From an uncultured Selenomonadaceae bacterium (GTDB lineage: Bacteria; Bacillota; Negativicutes; Selenomonadales; Selenomonadaceae): a DNA stretch of 13,402 bases. Shown piece by piece: positions 6,912 to 12,637 of this stretch (position 1 is its first letter; each line of letters opens with the position of its first letter). Location: the NCBI GenBank assembly GCA_905235425.1, contig CAJOKY010000030.1, positions 1-13,402 of the forward strand. The letters are read 5' to 3'. The position numbers and the translations under genes were made by a program. The notes beneath the pieces are model-generated. The model searched no databases. It was not told the DNA's origin and saw only the letters and a list, made by a program, of their open reading frames with translations.

Positions 6912-7140
6912 TATTTTTAGCTCTTTCCTCATACCTTGAAGCTTTAATTCCGCCTTTTATATAATCGCTGATTTCCTGTTCGTATTTATCAGGAGCTGCT
7001 TGCCAACGAGCAATTTTTTCATCTTCATTTTCAATTTCTTTTTCTTCGATAAATTTTTTTATCAGCTCATTCAGCCAATAGATATAATCATCCGGAATTT
7101 TTTCAATCAATTTAAATGTTTCATTTCTAATAGCAGACAT
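6895..7140 (-). CDS. probable antitoxin, copy A
   Basis: This 81-aa acidic and lysine-rich protein begins MSAIRNETFKLIEKIPDDY and ends KNNENLS. It has the size and position of a type II antitoxin and overlaps its PIN gene by 17 nt. It is a diverged homologue of the 78-aa antitoxin of copy B: both start MS.(I/L)RNE, share a (D/E)(D/E)Y and a W..(A/D)PD.YE block, and end with NENL. The acidic centre (EEKEIENEDEKIARW) probably forms helices. GAGGTGAT about 7 bases upstream is the ribosome site and is identical in both copies. I see no clear DNA-binding motif. Function rests on context and family resemblance. Confidence 0.7.
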   Translation of the reverse strand: MSAIRNETFKLIEKIPDDYIYWLNELIKKFIEEKEIENEDEKIARWQAAPDKYEQEISDYIKGGIKASRYEERAKNNENLS

Positions 7141-7189
7141 AAATTAATCACCTCGCAAAATTTTTCTACAAGCCAAATTATTTTCCTGC

Positions 7190-7217
7190 AAAAAAATACC
7201 CGCAACATCTGCGCGGG
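7190..7217 (-). terminator. terminator-like hairpin between the two toxin-antitoxin units
   Basis: CCCGC at 7199-7203 pairs with GCGGG at 7213-7217 around a 9-base loop. On the minus strand the stem is followed by TATTTTTTT, the form of an intrinsic terminator for transcripts from unit B. The stem is short (5 bp), so it may be partial and let some reading into unit A. Confidence 0.5.
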
Positions 7218-7259
7218 ATAAATAATTTCACATTGTGGAAGTTTTAATATATTTGTCAT
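7208..7259 (-). pseudogene. duplicated 5' fragment of thiN
   Basis: Reading left from ATG 7259, the sequence encodes MTNILKLPQCEIIYPAQM. This matches the thiN start at 6532 (MTNTLKLPQCEIIYPAQ), then runs into the terminator and leader of unit A and loses all homology. It overlaps the PIN copy B 3' end just as true thiN overlaps copy A. It shows that the tandem unit includes the thiN 5' end. Confidence 0.75.
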
Positions 7260-7638
7260 AAAATTCACGTGCCGTTACAATTTCAATTCCTGCAAAATTT
7301 TTTATCGTCAATAAATCATTATCGCCGCTGACAATATAAATTGCTTTAGCGTCAATAGCGCAGTTTATGAATTTATCGTCGTCGGGGTCTCGACAAACTT
7401 TTAAATCAGAAACCGGTTCAAAAAATCTTATTTTTCCCAAAAATTTTTCATAAAGAATTTCGTCTAAAATTTTTTTCTTAAAAATTTTTTTAGCGATGGT
7501 TTTTTCGTATTCAGAAAAAATTTTATCATTTATACAGATTTCAAAACTTTCTTTTAATACTTCATTTAAAAATTCTTTAGGAAATTTTCCAAAAAATAAT
7601 GCAGAAATTAAAATATTGGTATCAATTAAGATTTTCAT
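7228..7638 (-). CDS. PIN-family toxin, copy B
   Basis: This is the second 136-aa PIN toxin of the same COG1569/TIGR00305-type family. Asp6 lies in ILIDTNILISALFFGK, and DPDDDKFINCA and IVSGDNDLL repeat as in copy A. I chose ATG 7638 rather than GTG 7653, because it matches copy A in length and in the 17-nt antitoxin overlap; AGGG precedes it closely. The second half is almost the same as copy A, including DNA level (five changes in 216 nt), while the first half, richer in Lys and Phe, is diverged. This pattern suggests exchange of the specificity part or gene conversion of the tail. Downstream lies a dead copy of the thiN 5' end. Confidence 0.85.
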   Translation of the reverse strand: MKILIDTNILISALFFGKFPKEFLNEVLKESFEICINDKIFSEYEKTIAKKIFKKKILDEILYEKFLGKIRFFEPVSDLKVCRDPDDDKFINCAIDAKAIYIVSGDNDLLTIKNFAGIEIVTAREFYDKYIKTSTM

Positions 7639-7858
7639 TTTCCCTTGACTCACGCCTTACATTTTTAACGAAACTGTGAACGTATTCAGCAATTTTATCT
7701 TCGTAAGTATCAGGGTCGCGCTCCCATTCGGCGAACATTGCCTGTTCATCTGCAAAACCTTTATTTTCAAAACGTCTTGCATACTGAACTATTGCCAACA
7801 AATATTCTTCCGGCATGTTTTCAATTAAAGAAATTGCCTCGTTTCTCAATTCTGACAT
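7622..7858 (-). CDS. probable antitoxin, copy B
   Basis: This 78-aa protein begins MSELRNEAISLIENMPEEYL and ends ESRENENLN. It is the partner of PIN copy B: its last 17 nt overlap the toxin start, and its TGA stop shares bases with the codon of toxin Asp6. It resembles the copy A antitoxin at both ends and in a W..DPD.YE block, but the middle is different, as expected for a partner of a diverged toxin half. GAGGTGAT upstream of the ATG is shared with copy A. The likely role is to bind and block the toxin; whether it represses its own promoter cannot be judged. Confidence 0.7.
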   Translation of the reverse strand: MSELRNEAISLIENMPEEYLLAIVQYARRFENKGFADEQAMFAEWERDPDTYEDKIAEYVHSFVKNVRRESRENENLN

Positions 7859-7910
7859 TTATAATCACCTCGCAAAATTTTTCTACAAGCCAAATTATTT
7901 TCCTGCAAAT

Positions 7911-7946
7911 AAAAAATTCCCGCAACATCTGCGCGGGATAATTTTT
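7911..7946. terminator. terminator-like hairpin ahead of unit B (both directions)
   Basis: The same CCCGC/GCGGG hairpin as at 7199-7217 lies at 7919-7937. It is flanked by AAAAAATT on the left and ATAATTTTTTT on the right, so either strand has a T-run after the stem. For the minus-strand genes it would end transcripts from the 88-aa gene before unit B. The stem is only 5 bp. Confidence 0.5.
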
Positions 7947-7966
7947 TTATAATTTAGCTGTAAATT

Positions 7967-8233
7967 TTACATCTTACATTCGTATATCTTTCTGTCGTTA
8001 TAATAAAATTCCATCTGTATATAAGAAAGAAACATCAAATCTGTTTTATTAAAGCGAACCTCAATGCGGTTTTCTCCGTCATATCCATGCAGATAATCGT
8101 TTTTACCTTCTGCAAATACATAACCCTCAAAAAAATCTACAGTACGACCGTCAATAATCAGTTCTGTTCGTAAAGGCTCATTCTTAACTTCAATAAGAGT
8201 TCTATTCCACTCTTTGCTGTAAATTTTAGCCAT
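7967..8233 (-). CDS. hypothetical 88-aa protein (possible immunity protein)
   Basis: I do not recognise this protein. It begins MAKIYSKEWNRTLIEVKNE, is rich in Tyr, Phe and acidic residues, slightly acidic overall, and looks like a beta-rich single domain without signal peptide or membrane segment. AAGGAAT lies upstream of the ATG. It starts 12 nt after the end of the HNH nuclease ORF on the same strand. In polymorphic toxin systems a small gene just behind a nuclease toxin is often its immunity gene, so that is one possible role. This is inference from position and size only. Confidence 0.6.
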   Translation of the reverse strand: MAKIYSKEWNRTLIEVKNEPLRTELIIDGRTVDFFEGYVFAEGKNDYLHGYDGENRIEVRFNKTDLMFLSYIQMEFYYNDRKIYECKM

Positions 8234-8245
8234 CTTTTATTCCTT

Positions 8246-8488
8246 TCATCTAAAAAAATTGTTTCTAATTAAATCAGGAATTGTGTTTGCCAAACTTGCG
8301 CCCTTTGACGCGTTATCATGTGGACACATCGGTTGTAAATTCCAATCACTATCAGGTCCACCCCATTTTTGCGGAATGATATGATCAACTTGAATGTCAT
8401 CTTTTCTAAAACTTTTTCCGCAAGCCGCGCACTTATGCCAACCGCCGTGCGTTTTATGATTGTCAAAATAATCTTTTCTATAACCTAT
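8246..8488 (-). CDS. HNH endonuclease domain, start codon missing or frameshifted
   Basis: The minus strand encodes an HNH nuclease: a CAAC knuckle (HKCAACGKSF), then VDHIIPQKWGGPDSDWNLQ and MCPHDNASKG. DH, N and H match the HNH core that cuts DNA with a metal ion. The second zinc knuckle keeps one Cys, with His or Asp nearby where CxxC is usual. The good ribosome site GGGAGGTGAT (8492-8501) leads to ATG 8493, but that frame stops after two codons (ATG TTA TAG). The HNH frame has no ATG, GTG or TTG before the domain; the frame is open back to 8524 and could begin only at ATA 8488 or ATT. One added base after the ATG would give an intact ORF of about 82 codons. So this is either a broken gene or one with a rare start. 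It lies between two small unknown genes. Confidence 0.75.
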   Translation of the reverse strand: MGYRKDYFDNHKTHGGWHKCAACGKSFRKDDIQVDHIIPQKWGGPDSDWNLQPMCPHDNASKGASLANTIPDLIRNNFFR

Positions 8489-8505
8489 AACATCACCTCC
8501 CTTAA

Positions 8506-8751
8506 TTAAAAACGAATTTCGCTTTTATACGGCAGAGGATCAACCATAAACATTTGTGCCAAATGAGTTTTTACGATATTAAAATACGCATCGGATGAAT
8601 TATTATCTGCATTAGTTTTATGCGAATCTAAAACAGTGCCGTCATGAGAAATTTTGATAATTCCCAAATCATCACGATTGTTTTCAGGAAAATATTTAAC
8701 TGACAAAGTACCATCAAATCTATTAAAATCTTCCAAAATTACAATCTTCAT
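8506..8751 (-). CDS. hypothetical 81-aa protein
   Basis: I do not recognise this protein. It begins MKIVILEDFNRFDGTLSVKY and ends PLPYKSEIRF, with a polar, Asn- and Asp-rich middle. It has no membrane segment or known motif. I chose ATG 8751, not the longer frame from 8892, because AGGAGGGG lies just ahead of it and the extra stretch would cross a terminator. The stop is followed within a few bases by the ribosome site of the HNH ORF, so the two are a unit. A consensus promoter at 8782-8808 directs this group. Confidence 0.65.
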   Translation of the reverse strand: MKIVILEDFNRFDGTLSVKYFPENNRDDLGIIKISHDGTVLDSHKTNADNNSSDAYFNIVKTHLAQMFMVDPLPYKSEIRF

Positions 8752-8781
8752 AAATCCCCCTCCTAAAAATTTTGATAAGGC

Positions 8782-8808
8782 ATTATAAAAAAAAAAACGG
8801 TCTGTCAA
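8782..8808 (-). promoter_or_regulatory. consensus promoter with an 11-T spacer tract
   Basis: On the minus strand TTGACA (8803-8808) and TATAAT (8782-8787) are both perfect consensus boxes, but they stand 15 bp apart instead of about 17. Ten bases of the spacer belong to an 11-base T-run (8787-8797). The promoter would serve the 81-aa gene at 8751 and the HNH and 88-aa genes behind it. The -35 box lies inside the hairpin of an overlapping terminator. Confidence 0.6.
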
Positions 8809-8815
8809 GCAGACC
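8787..8815 (-). terminator. intrinsic terminator after the iorA/MFS region
   Basis: GGTCTG (8799-8804) and CAGACC (8810-8815) form a 6-bp stem with a 5-base loop. On the minus strand a run of 11 T follows one base after the stem. It would end transcripts coming from iorA, the MFS gene or the ferredoxin-like fragment. Confidence 0.85.
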
Positions 8816-8836
8816 TTAAAGAAAATTTTAAGAAAT

Positions 8837-8941
8837 TTATTCATTTTTCGTAGAGACAAAGGCTTTTTTGGGGCAAAGTTGCGAACAGACATTACAGCCT
8901 ACACATTGAGTGGCGTCGACAACGGCTTTACCGTTTGTCAT
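8837..8941 (-). pseudogene. duplicated iorA 3' end (ferredoxin-like mini-ORF)
   Basis: ATG 8941 opens a 34-codon frame beginning MTNGKAVVDATQ, with CVGCNVCSQLCPKKAF, then VSTKNE and stop. Positions 8857-8941 match 10461-10545, the iorA 3' end, in 81 of 85 bases, so this is a copy of the last 4Fe-4S domain of IorA. The cluster motif CxxCxxCxxxCP is intact, so a tiny ferredoxin-like peptide is possible, but I see no ribosome site before the ATG. It lies 25 nt after the MFS stop and just before the terminator. It may be the original iorA end, left when the MFS gene came in, or a copied end. I favour a remnant. Confidence 0.75.
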
Positions 8942-8966
8942 AAAAAATTCAATGAAAAAGCGGCTG

Positions 8967-10355
8967 TCAATCTTGAGTAGCTTTGTACATACACAAAAAC
9001 AGTACGACTGCCAATATAAGTAAAAGCAAACAGGCATTTTGACTGCCGACTTTAGTTGCGGCGGCTAAATCATTCGGAAAATTTTCCTGCGGCATTGATA
9101 CAACCGTTGAAATCATTGCCGTGCCAATCGCGCCTGCCAACTGTTGTAACGTGTTGAAAATTGCATTACCGTCCGCTTTTAATTCTCCCCTCAATCTCTG
9201 TAAACCGCTTACCATTGTATTGCCGGAGGTAAAGCCCTGTCCTAACGTGAAAATTACATAAATTGCCGCTAATTGCATAACATCGGCGGCGGATAAAAAT
9301 TTATTGAAACAAAATGCCGACACAATTACAAAAAAACAGCCTATTAAAATTGGTTTTCGTGCACCGAATTTATCAAGCAATTTCCCGCTGACCGGCGCGA
9401 GCATTGCGCCGAGTAAACAGCCCGGTAAAAGTATGCACCCTGCTACAAACGGATTTTCGCCCAGTACAATTTGCGCGAAATTCGGGATAAAAAATCCTAT
9501 ACCCAAACAAATAAATTGCAGAAGCAACAATCCCATGACGCTTAAACTGAAATGAAAATTTTTGAAAACTTCCATGTGTATCAAAGGTTCGGCAGTATTC
9601 GTGGATTTTTTACAAAATATCCACATGACAATTACACTTGCTGAAAATAATCCTACTACAAAAAAATCTGTCCAACCTAAACTTCCGGCGAAACTTGACG
9701 CCAAAATAAAGCAGGTAAAACTTACCGCCAACAAAAAATATAAATTCCATGCAAATTTATGCTCTTCCAATGCAGAGGACTGACGAATTGAAGTTAAGCC
9801 GCAAATCAGCGAAAAAATTAAAATCGGTATCAATGTGACAAAAATCATTCGCCAGCCGAAGTCATTTACAATCATCCCGCCGACTGAAGGACCGACAGCC
9901 GGCGCCATTGCAACTACCAAAGTTGCTGCGCCCATCATCATGCCGATTTTTTCTTTTGGCGCTTGCTCCATTACAATATTAAACATAAGCGGCAGTGCTA
10001 TTCCCGTACCCATTCCCTGTAAAATTCTTCCGAAAAGTAAAATGGAAAATGCCGGTGAAACTGCGCCGAGAATTGTTCCCGTCAAAAAAATTAAATTCGC
10101 GGCTAAAAATAATGTCTTACTGCGAAATCTTTTTTTCAAAAATGCCGATGTCGGTATGATAATTGCCAAAATCAGCAGATAGCCCGTCGTTATCCATTGC
10201 ACCGTAGATAAACTTACGTCAAATTCTTTCATTAAAGTCGGAAAAGTTACGTTCATTGCCGTTTCAATTACAACGCCGGTAAATGACATTAATCCCGCTG
10301 CAATTATCGACAACATTAACTTTAAATCTAATTTACGCTCAAATTCTTCAGACAA
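8967..10355 (-). CDS. MFS drug-efflux transporter, DHA2 (EmrB/QacA) type
   Basis: This 462-aa inner-membrane protein has about 14 hydrophobic segments, the layout of proton-driven multidrug exporters of the DHA2 group. Visible motifs are ETAMNVTFPTLMKEF at 31-45, the loop KKRFRSK at 74-80, LLFGRILQGMGTG at 106-118 with Arg110, and the antiporter motif C MAPAVGPSVGG at 150-160. The start is TTG 10355 with AGGGG seven bases before it; the first in-frame ATG lies within the first membrane segment. The gene stands between iorA and an 85-bp copy of the iorA end, a place where iorB might be expected, which suggests it was inserted. The substrate cannot be inferred; no regulator gene lies beside it. 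Confidence 0.92.
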   Translation of the reverse strand: MSEEFERKLDLKLMLSIIAAGLMSFTGVVIETAMNVTFPTLMKEFDVSLSTVQWITTGYLLILAIIIPTSAFLKKRFRSKTLFLAANLIFLTGTILGAVSPAFSILLFGRILQGMGTGIALPLMFNIVMEQAPKEKIGMMMGAATLVVAMAPAVGPSVGGMIVNDFGWRMIFVTLIPILIFSLICGLTSIRQSSALEEHKFAWNLYFLLAVSFTCFILASSFAGSLGWTDFFVVGLFSASVIVMWIFCKKSTNTAEPLIHMEVFKNFHFSLSVMGLLLLQFICLGIGFFIPNFAQIVLGENPFVAGCILLPGCLLGAMLAPVSGKLLDKFGARKPILIGCFFVIVSAFCFNKFLSAADVMQLAAIYVIFTLGQGFTSGNTMVSGLQRLRGELKADGNAIFNTLQQLAGAIGTAMISTVVSMPQENFPNDLAAATKVGSQNACLLLLILAVVLFLCMYKATQD

Positions 10356-10386
10356 ATGTATCCCCTGCTTTTTTTAAATTGAATTT

Positions 10387-10416
10387 TTTATAAAAAAGTC
10401 ATCCGAAAATGATCAA
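10387..10416 (-). promoter_or_regulatory. possible promoter of the MFS gene
   Basis: On the minus strand TTGATC (10411-10416) is followed after 18 bp by TATAAA (10387-10392), about 30 bases before the TTG start. The 97-bp gap after iorA is AT-rich and has only a weak, G-U-rich hairpin, so some reading through from iorA is also possible. Confidence 0.4.
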
Positions 10417-10452
10417 CTATTTTATATAAATTTAAGCGTGGTAATTTTTGTT

Positions 10453-12177
10453 TTAATTGCCAAAGGCTTTTTTCGGGCAAAGTTGCGAGCAGACATTACA
10501 GCCTACACATTGAGTGGCGTCCACAACGGCTTTACCGTTTTTCATTGAAATTGCGGGACAGCCGATTTTCATGCAGGATTTACAGCCGATACATTTATCA
10601 GCGTCAACTTTAAGCGGCGGATTATGTTTAACATATTTTAAAAGCGCGCAGGGACGACGCGAAATTATCACAGAAGGTTCCGGCGCGGCAAGTTCCTCTT
10701 TAATCGCCTCGTCGCACTCTTTCAAATTATACGGGTCAACCACACGGACGCGATTAATGCCCATTGCGTGACAGAGTTCCTCCAAATTAATTTTGCCTGC
10801 AGGATCGCCCTTGATATTGTAGCCGGTAGTGGGATTTTGCTGATGTCCCGTCATGCCGGTGATTGAGTTATCCAAAATTATTACCGTCGAATTGGATTGA
10901 TTGTAGGCGACGTTGGCAAGTCCCGTCATGCCCGAATGCATAAAAGTTGAATCGCCGATAACCGCAACGGTTTTGCCTTCACTTTCAGCGCCGAGCATTT
11001 TGTTAAAGCCGTGCGTTGCACCTATTGAGGCTCCCATGCACAAAGTCAGTTCAATAGTCGAAAGCGGCGGTACAGCACCCAAAGTGTAGCAACCGATATC
11101 ACCGAGCACGATACATTTACGCTTTTTCAGCGAATAGAAAAGCCCGCGATGTGGACAGCCCGCGCACATTACCGGCGGTCGCGCAGGTATTTCATCTTCA
11201 AGCTTTATGCCTTCGTGAATTTCTTTGCCGAAAGATTTTGCTATAATGTTTTGTGAAAATTCGTCAATGCGCGGCAAAATATTTGCGCCTTCAACCGCAA
11301 TTCCCAACGCCTTAACGTGACTTTCTATAACGTCGTCAAGCTCTTCAACCACGTACAAATTTTTTACCTTCGACGCAAAATTTTTAATCATCTCGTCCGG
11401 CAGAGGATTAACCATGCCCAATTTCAAGACGCTTGCACTGTCGCCGAAAACTTCCTTGACGTATTGGTAGCACGTTGACGAAGTGATAATTCCGATTTCG
11501 TCGGTAGAAAATTCAACGCGGTTAATCGGCGTCGTCTCGGCGTATGCCTGCAATTTTTTTGTACGCTCTTCAACAATCGGGTGGCGCTTTTTCGCATTGC
11601 CGGGCATCATTACATACTTGGGTATATTTTTTTCGTAGGATTTTTTAAAATCTGCGCGGTCGCCTTTTTCCACGATTGATTGTGAATGTGCAACGCGCGT
11701 ACACATTTTTATTATTACCGGCGTGTCGAATTGCTCCGAAATTTCGTAGGCAAGCTTGGTAAATTCCAACGCCTCCGCTGAATCAGAAGGTTCAAGCATC
11801 GGTACTTTCGCGGCGATTGCGTAGCGGCGGCTGTCCTGTTCATTTTGCGAAGAGTGCATACCCGCATCATCTGCTACCACGATTACCAATCCCGCATTGA
11901 CGCCGGTATAAGACATTGTGAAAAGTGGATCTGCCGCGACGTTTAAGCCTACGTGTTTTTGTCCGCAAAACGCTCTACGTCCTGCCAATGACGCGCCGAA
12001 TGCTGATTCCATTGCTACTTTTTCATTTGGCGCCCATTCGCAATAAATTTCGTCGTACTTTGCCGCTTCTTCTGTTATTTCTGTTGACGGCGTACCGGGA
12101 TAACTCGATACAAAACACACTCCCGCTTCGTACAAGCCCCGCGCCAACGCCTTATTTCCTAACATTAATTCTTTCAA
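10453..12177 (-). CDS. iorA: indolepyruvate ferredoxin oxidoreductase, alpha subunit
   Basis: IorA with IorB oxidises aryl-pyruvates to aryl-acetyl-CoA and reduces ferredoxin, in anaerobic aromatic amino acid use. The 574-aa protein has the pyruvate-binding N-terminal domain (SSYPGTPSTEI at 24-34, EKVAMESAFGASLAG at 52-66), a C-terminal TPP domain (MCAGCPHRGLFY at 337-348, GDIGCYTLG at 359-367, GDSTFMHSG at 408-416 with Asn437) and two 4Fe-4S motifs: Cys529/532/535/540 and Cys557/560/563/567. The start is TTG 12177, eight bases after AGGAG; an in-frame ATG four codons on lacks a ribosome site. iorB normally lies next to iorA but is not in the window; an MFS gene stands there. TPP need ties it to thiN. 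The last 85 bp are duplicated at 8857-8941. Confidence 0.95.
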   Translation of the reverse strand: MKELMLGNKALARGLYEAGVCFVSSYPGTPSTEITEEAAKYDEIYCEWAPNEKVAMESAFGASLAGRRAFCGQKHVGLNVAADPLFTMSYTGVNAGLVIVVADDAGMHSSQNEQDSRRYAIAAKVPMLEPSDSAEALEFTKLAYEISEQFDTPVIIKMCTRVAHSQSIVEKGDRADFKKSYEKNIPKYVMMPGNAKKRHPIVEERTKKLQAYAETTPINRVEFSTDEIGIITSSTCYQYVKEVFGDSASVLKLGMVNPLPDEMIKNFASKVKNLYVVEELDDVIESHVKALGIAVEGANILPRIDEFSQNIIAKSFGKEIHEGIKLEDEIPARPPVMCAGCPHRGLFYSLKKRKCIVLGDIGCYTLGAVPPLSTIELTLCMGASIGATHGFNKMLGAESEGKTVAVIGDSTFMHSGMTGLANVAYNQSNSTVIILDNSITGMTGHQQNPTTGYNIKGDPAGKINLEELCHAMGINRVRVVDPYNLKECDEAIKEELAAPEPSVIISRRPCALLKYVKHNPPLKVDADKCIGCKSCMKIGCPAISMKNGKAVVDATQCVGCNVCSQLCPKKAFGN

Positions 12178-12209
12178 TTTAATATCTCCTTTTAAAAATA
12201 ATCAAAAAA

Positions 12210-12237
12210 ATTATAGCAGAATTTTTTCCGATTTCAA
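12210..12237 (-). promoter_or_regulatory. promoter of iorA
   Basis: On the minus strand TTGAAA (12232-12237), a 16-bp spacer and TATAAT (12210-12215) form a strong sigma-70 promoter with a TGC extended -10. It stands about 30 bp before the iorA start. Its sequence is almost the same as the promoter at 12781-12808. Confidence 0.75.
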
Positions 12238-12260
12238 CGAAAATTTTTTGACTAATTACC

Positions 12261-12289
12261 TTGCAATTCCGGCTAAATAATTCTATAAT
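12261..12289 (+). promoter_or_regulatory. rightward promoter facing the small-peptide repeats
   Basis: TTGCAA (12261-12266) and TATAAT (12284-12289) stand 17 bp apart on the + strand. A transcript starting near 12296 would run antisense to the peptide repeats. The TATAAT and its spacer recur in repeat copy 2 (12502-12507), but there the -35 place reads CACGAA and is poor. Confidence 0.55.
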
Positions 12290-12308
12290 TTACTCAAATG
12301 TTGAAACT

Positions 12309-12341
12309 AAAAAGCACTCCGAGAATGCAACGGAGCGCTTT
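12309..12341 (-). terminator. terminator hairpin, repeat copy 1
   Basis: On the minus strand AAAGCGCTCCG pairs with CGGAGTGCTTT across a short loop (12311-12341), followed by TTAGTTT. It lies behind the truncated peptide copy and would also insulate iorA from transcripts arriving from the right. Confidence 0.7.
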
Positions 12342-12421
12342 CAGAAGTCGAGGCAAGCGGTCATCATCTCCCTGCGGTGTAGTGTTTAGTAATTTGGGTA
12401 AAGCGTCTTTTTTTGGATGGG

Positions 12422-12481
12422 TTAGACGGCTGTACCGCTTGTGATCAGAAGAATCGCGCTTGTGATGGCGATGACCCTCAC
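12422..12481 (-). pseudogene. truncated small hydrophobic peptide, repeat copy 1
   Basis: From GTG 12481 a 19-codon frame reads MRVIAITSAILL, then ITSGTAV and stop. It matches the last 19 residues of the full peptide in copy 2 with two changes. The N-terminal MKKIIYIIV part and a ribosome site are missing because the repeat junction cuts it off, so it is probably not made. Confidence 0.6.
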
Positions 12482-12526
12482 GAATTCCGGCTAAATAATT
12501 CTATAATTTATTCAAATATTAAAACT

Positions 12527-12559
12527 AAAAAGCACTCCGCGAATAGAACGGAGCGCTTT
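12527..12559 (-). terminator. terminator hairpin, repeat copy 2
   Basis: The hairpin AAAGCGCTCCG / CGGAGTGCTTT (12529-12559) is repeated here with a changed loop, followed by TTAGTTTT on the minus strand. It is the probable 3' end of the small-peptide transcript, about 80 bases after the peptide stop. Confidence 0.7.
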
Positions 12560-12637
12560 CAGAAGTCGAGGCAAGCGGTTGCCGTTAAGGTAAGTAAGTT
12601 TTTTGGATTTTGGTGAGACGCCTATAGCGTATCGGGC

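Larger units (their letters stand above)
6481..7941 (-). repeat. two tandem toxin-antitoxin units bounded by a 14-bp direct repeat
   Basis: The 14-mer TCTGCGCGGGATAA occurs at 6481, 7208 and 7928, marking two units of 727 and 720 bp. Each unit holds a leader with ribosome site, an antitoxin and a PIN toxin. The toxin-end arms (6481-6696 and 7208-7423, 216 nt) differ at only five positions, and the leader arms (about 7145-7222 and 7862-7941) are also nearly identical. The centres, with the antitoxins and the first half of the toxins, are clearly diverged. The first 14-mer lies within thiN codons, and the second carries a dead copy of the first 16-17 thiN codons. Confidence 0.85.

Noticed and set aside
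8269..8466. A 65-codon minus-strand frame starting MTIIKRTAVG
   Set aside because: The neighbouring frame of the same strand encodes an HNH domain with all core residues, so this is its shadow.
8752..8892. N-terminal extension of the 81-aa protein to ATG 8892
   Set aside because: It would cross the terminator and promoter at 8782-8815 and the copied iorA end; a much better ribosome site lies before ATG 8751.
9304..10182. Open frames on the + strand opposite the MFS gene
   Set aside because: They mirror a membrane-protein gene with clear DHA2 motifs; no independent support.
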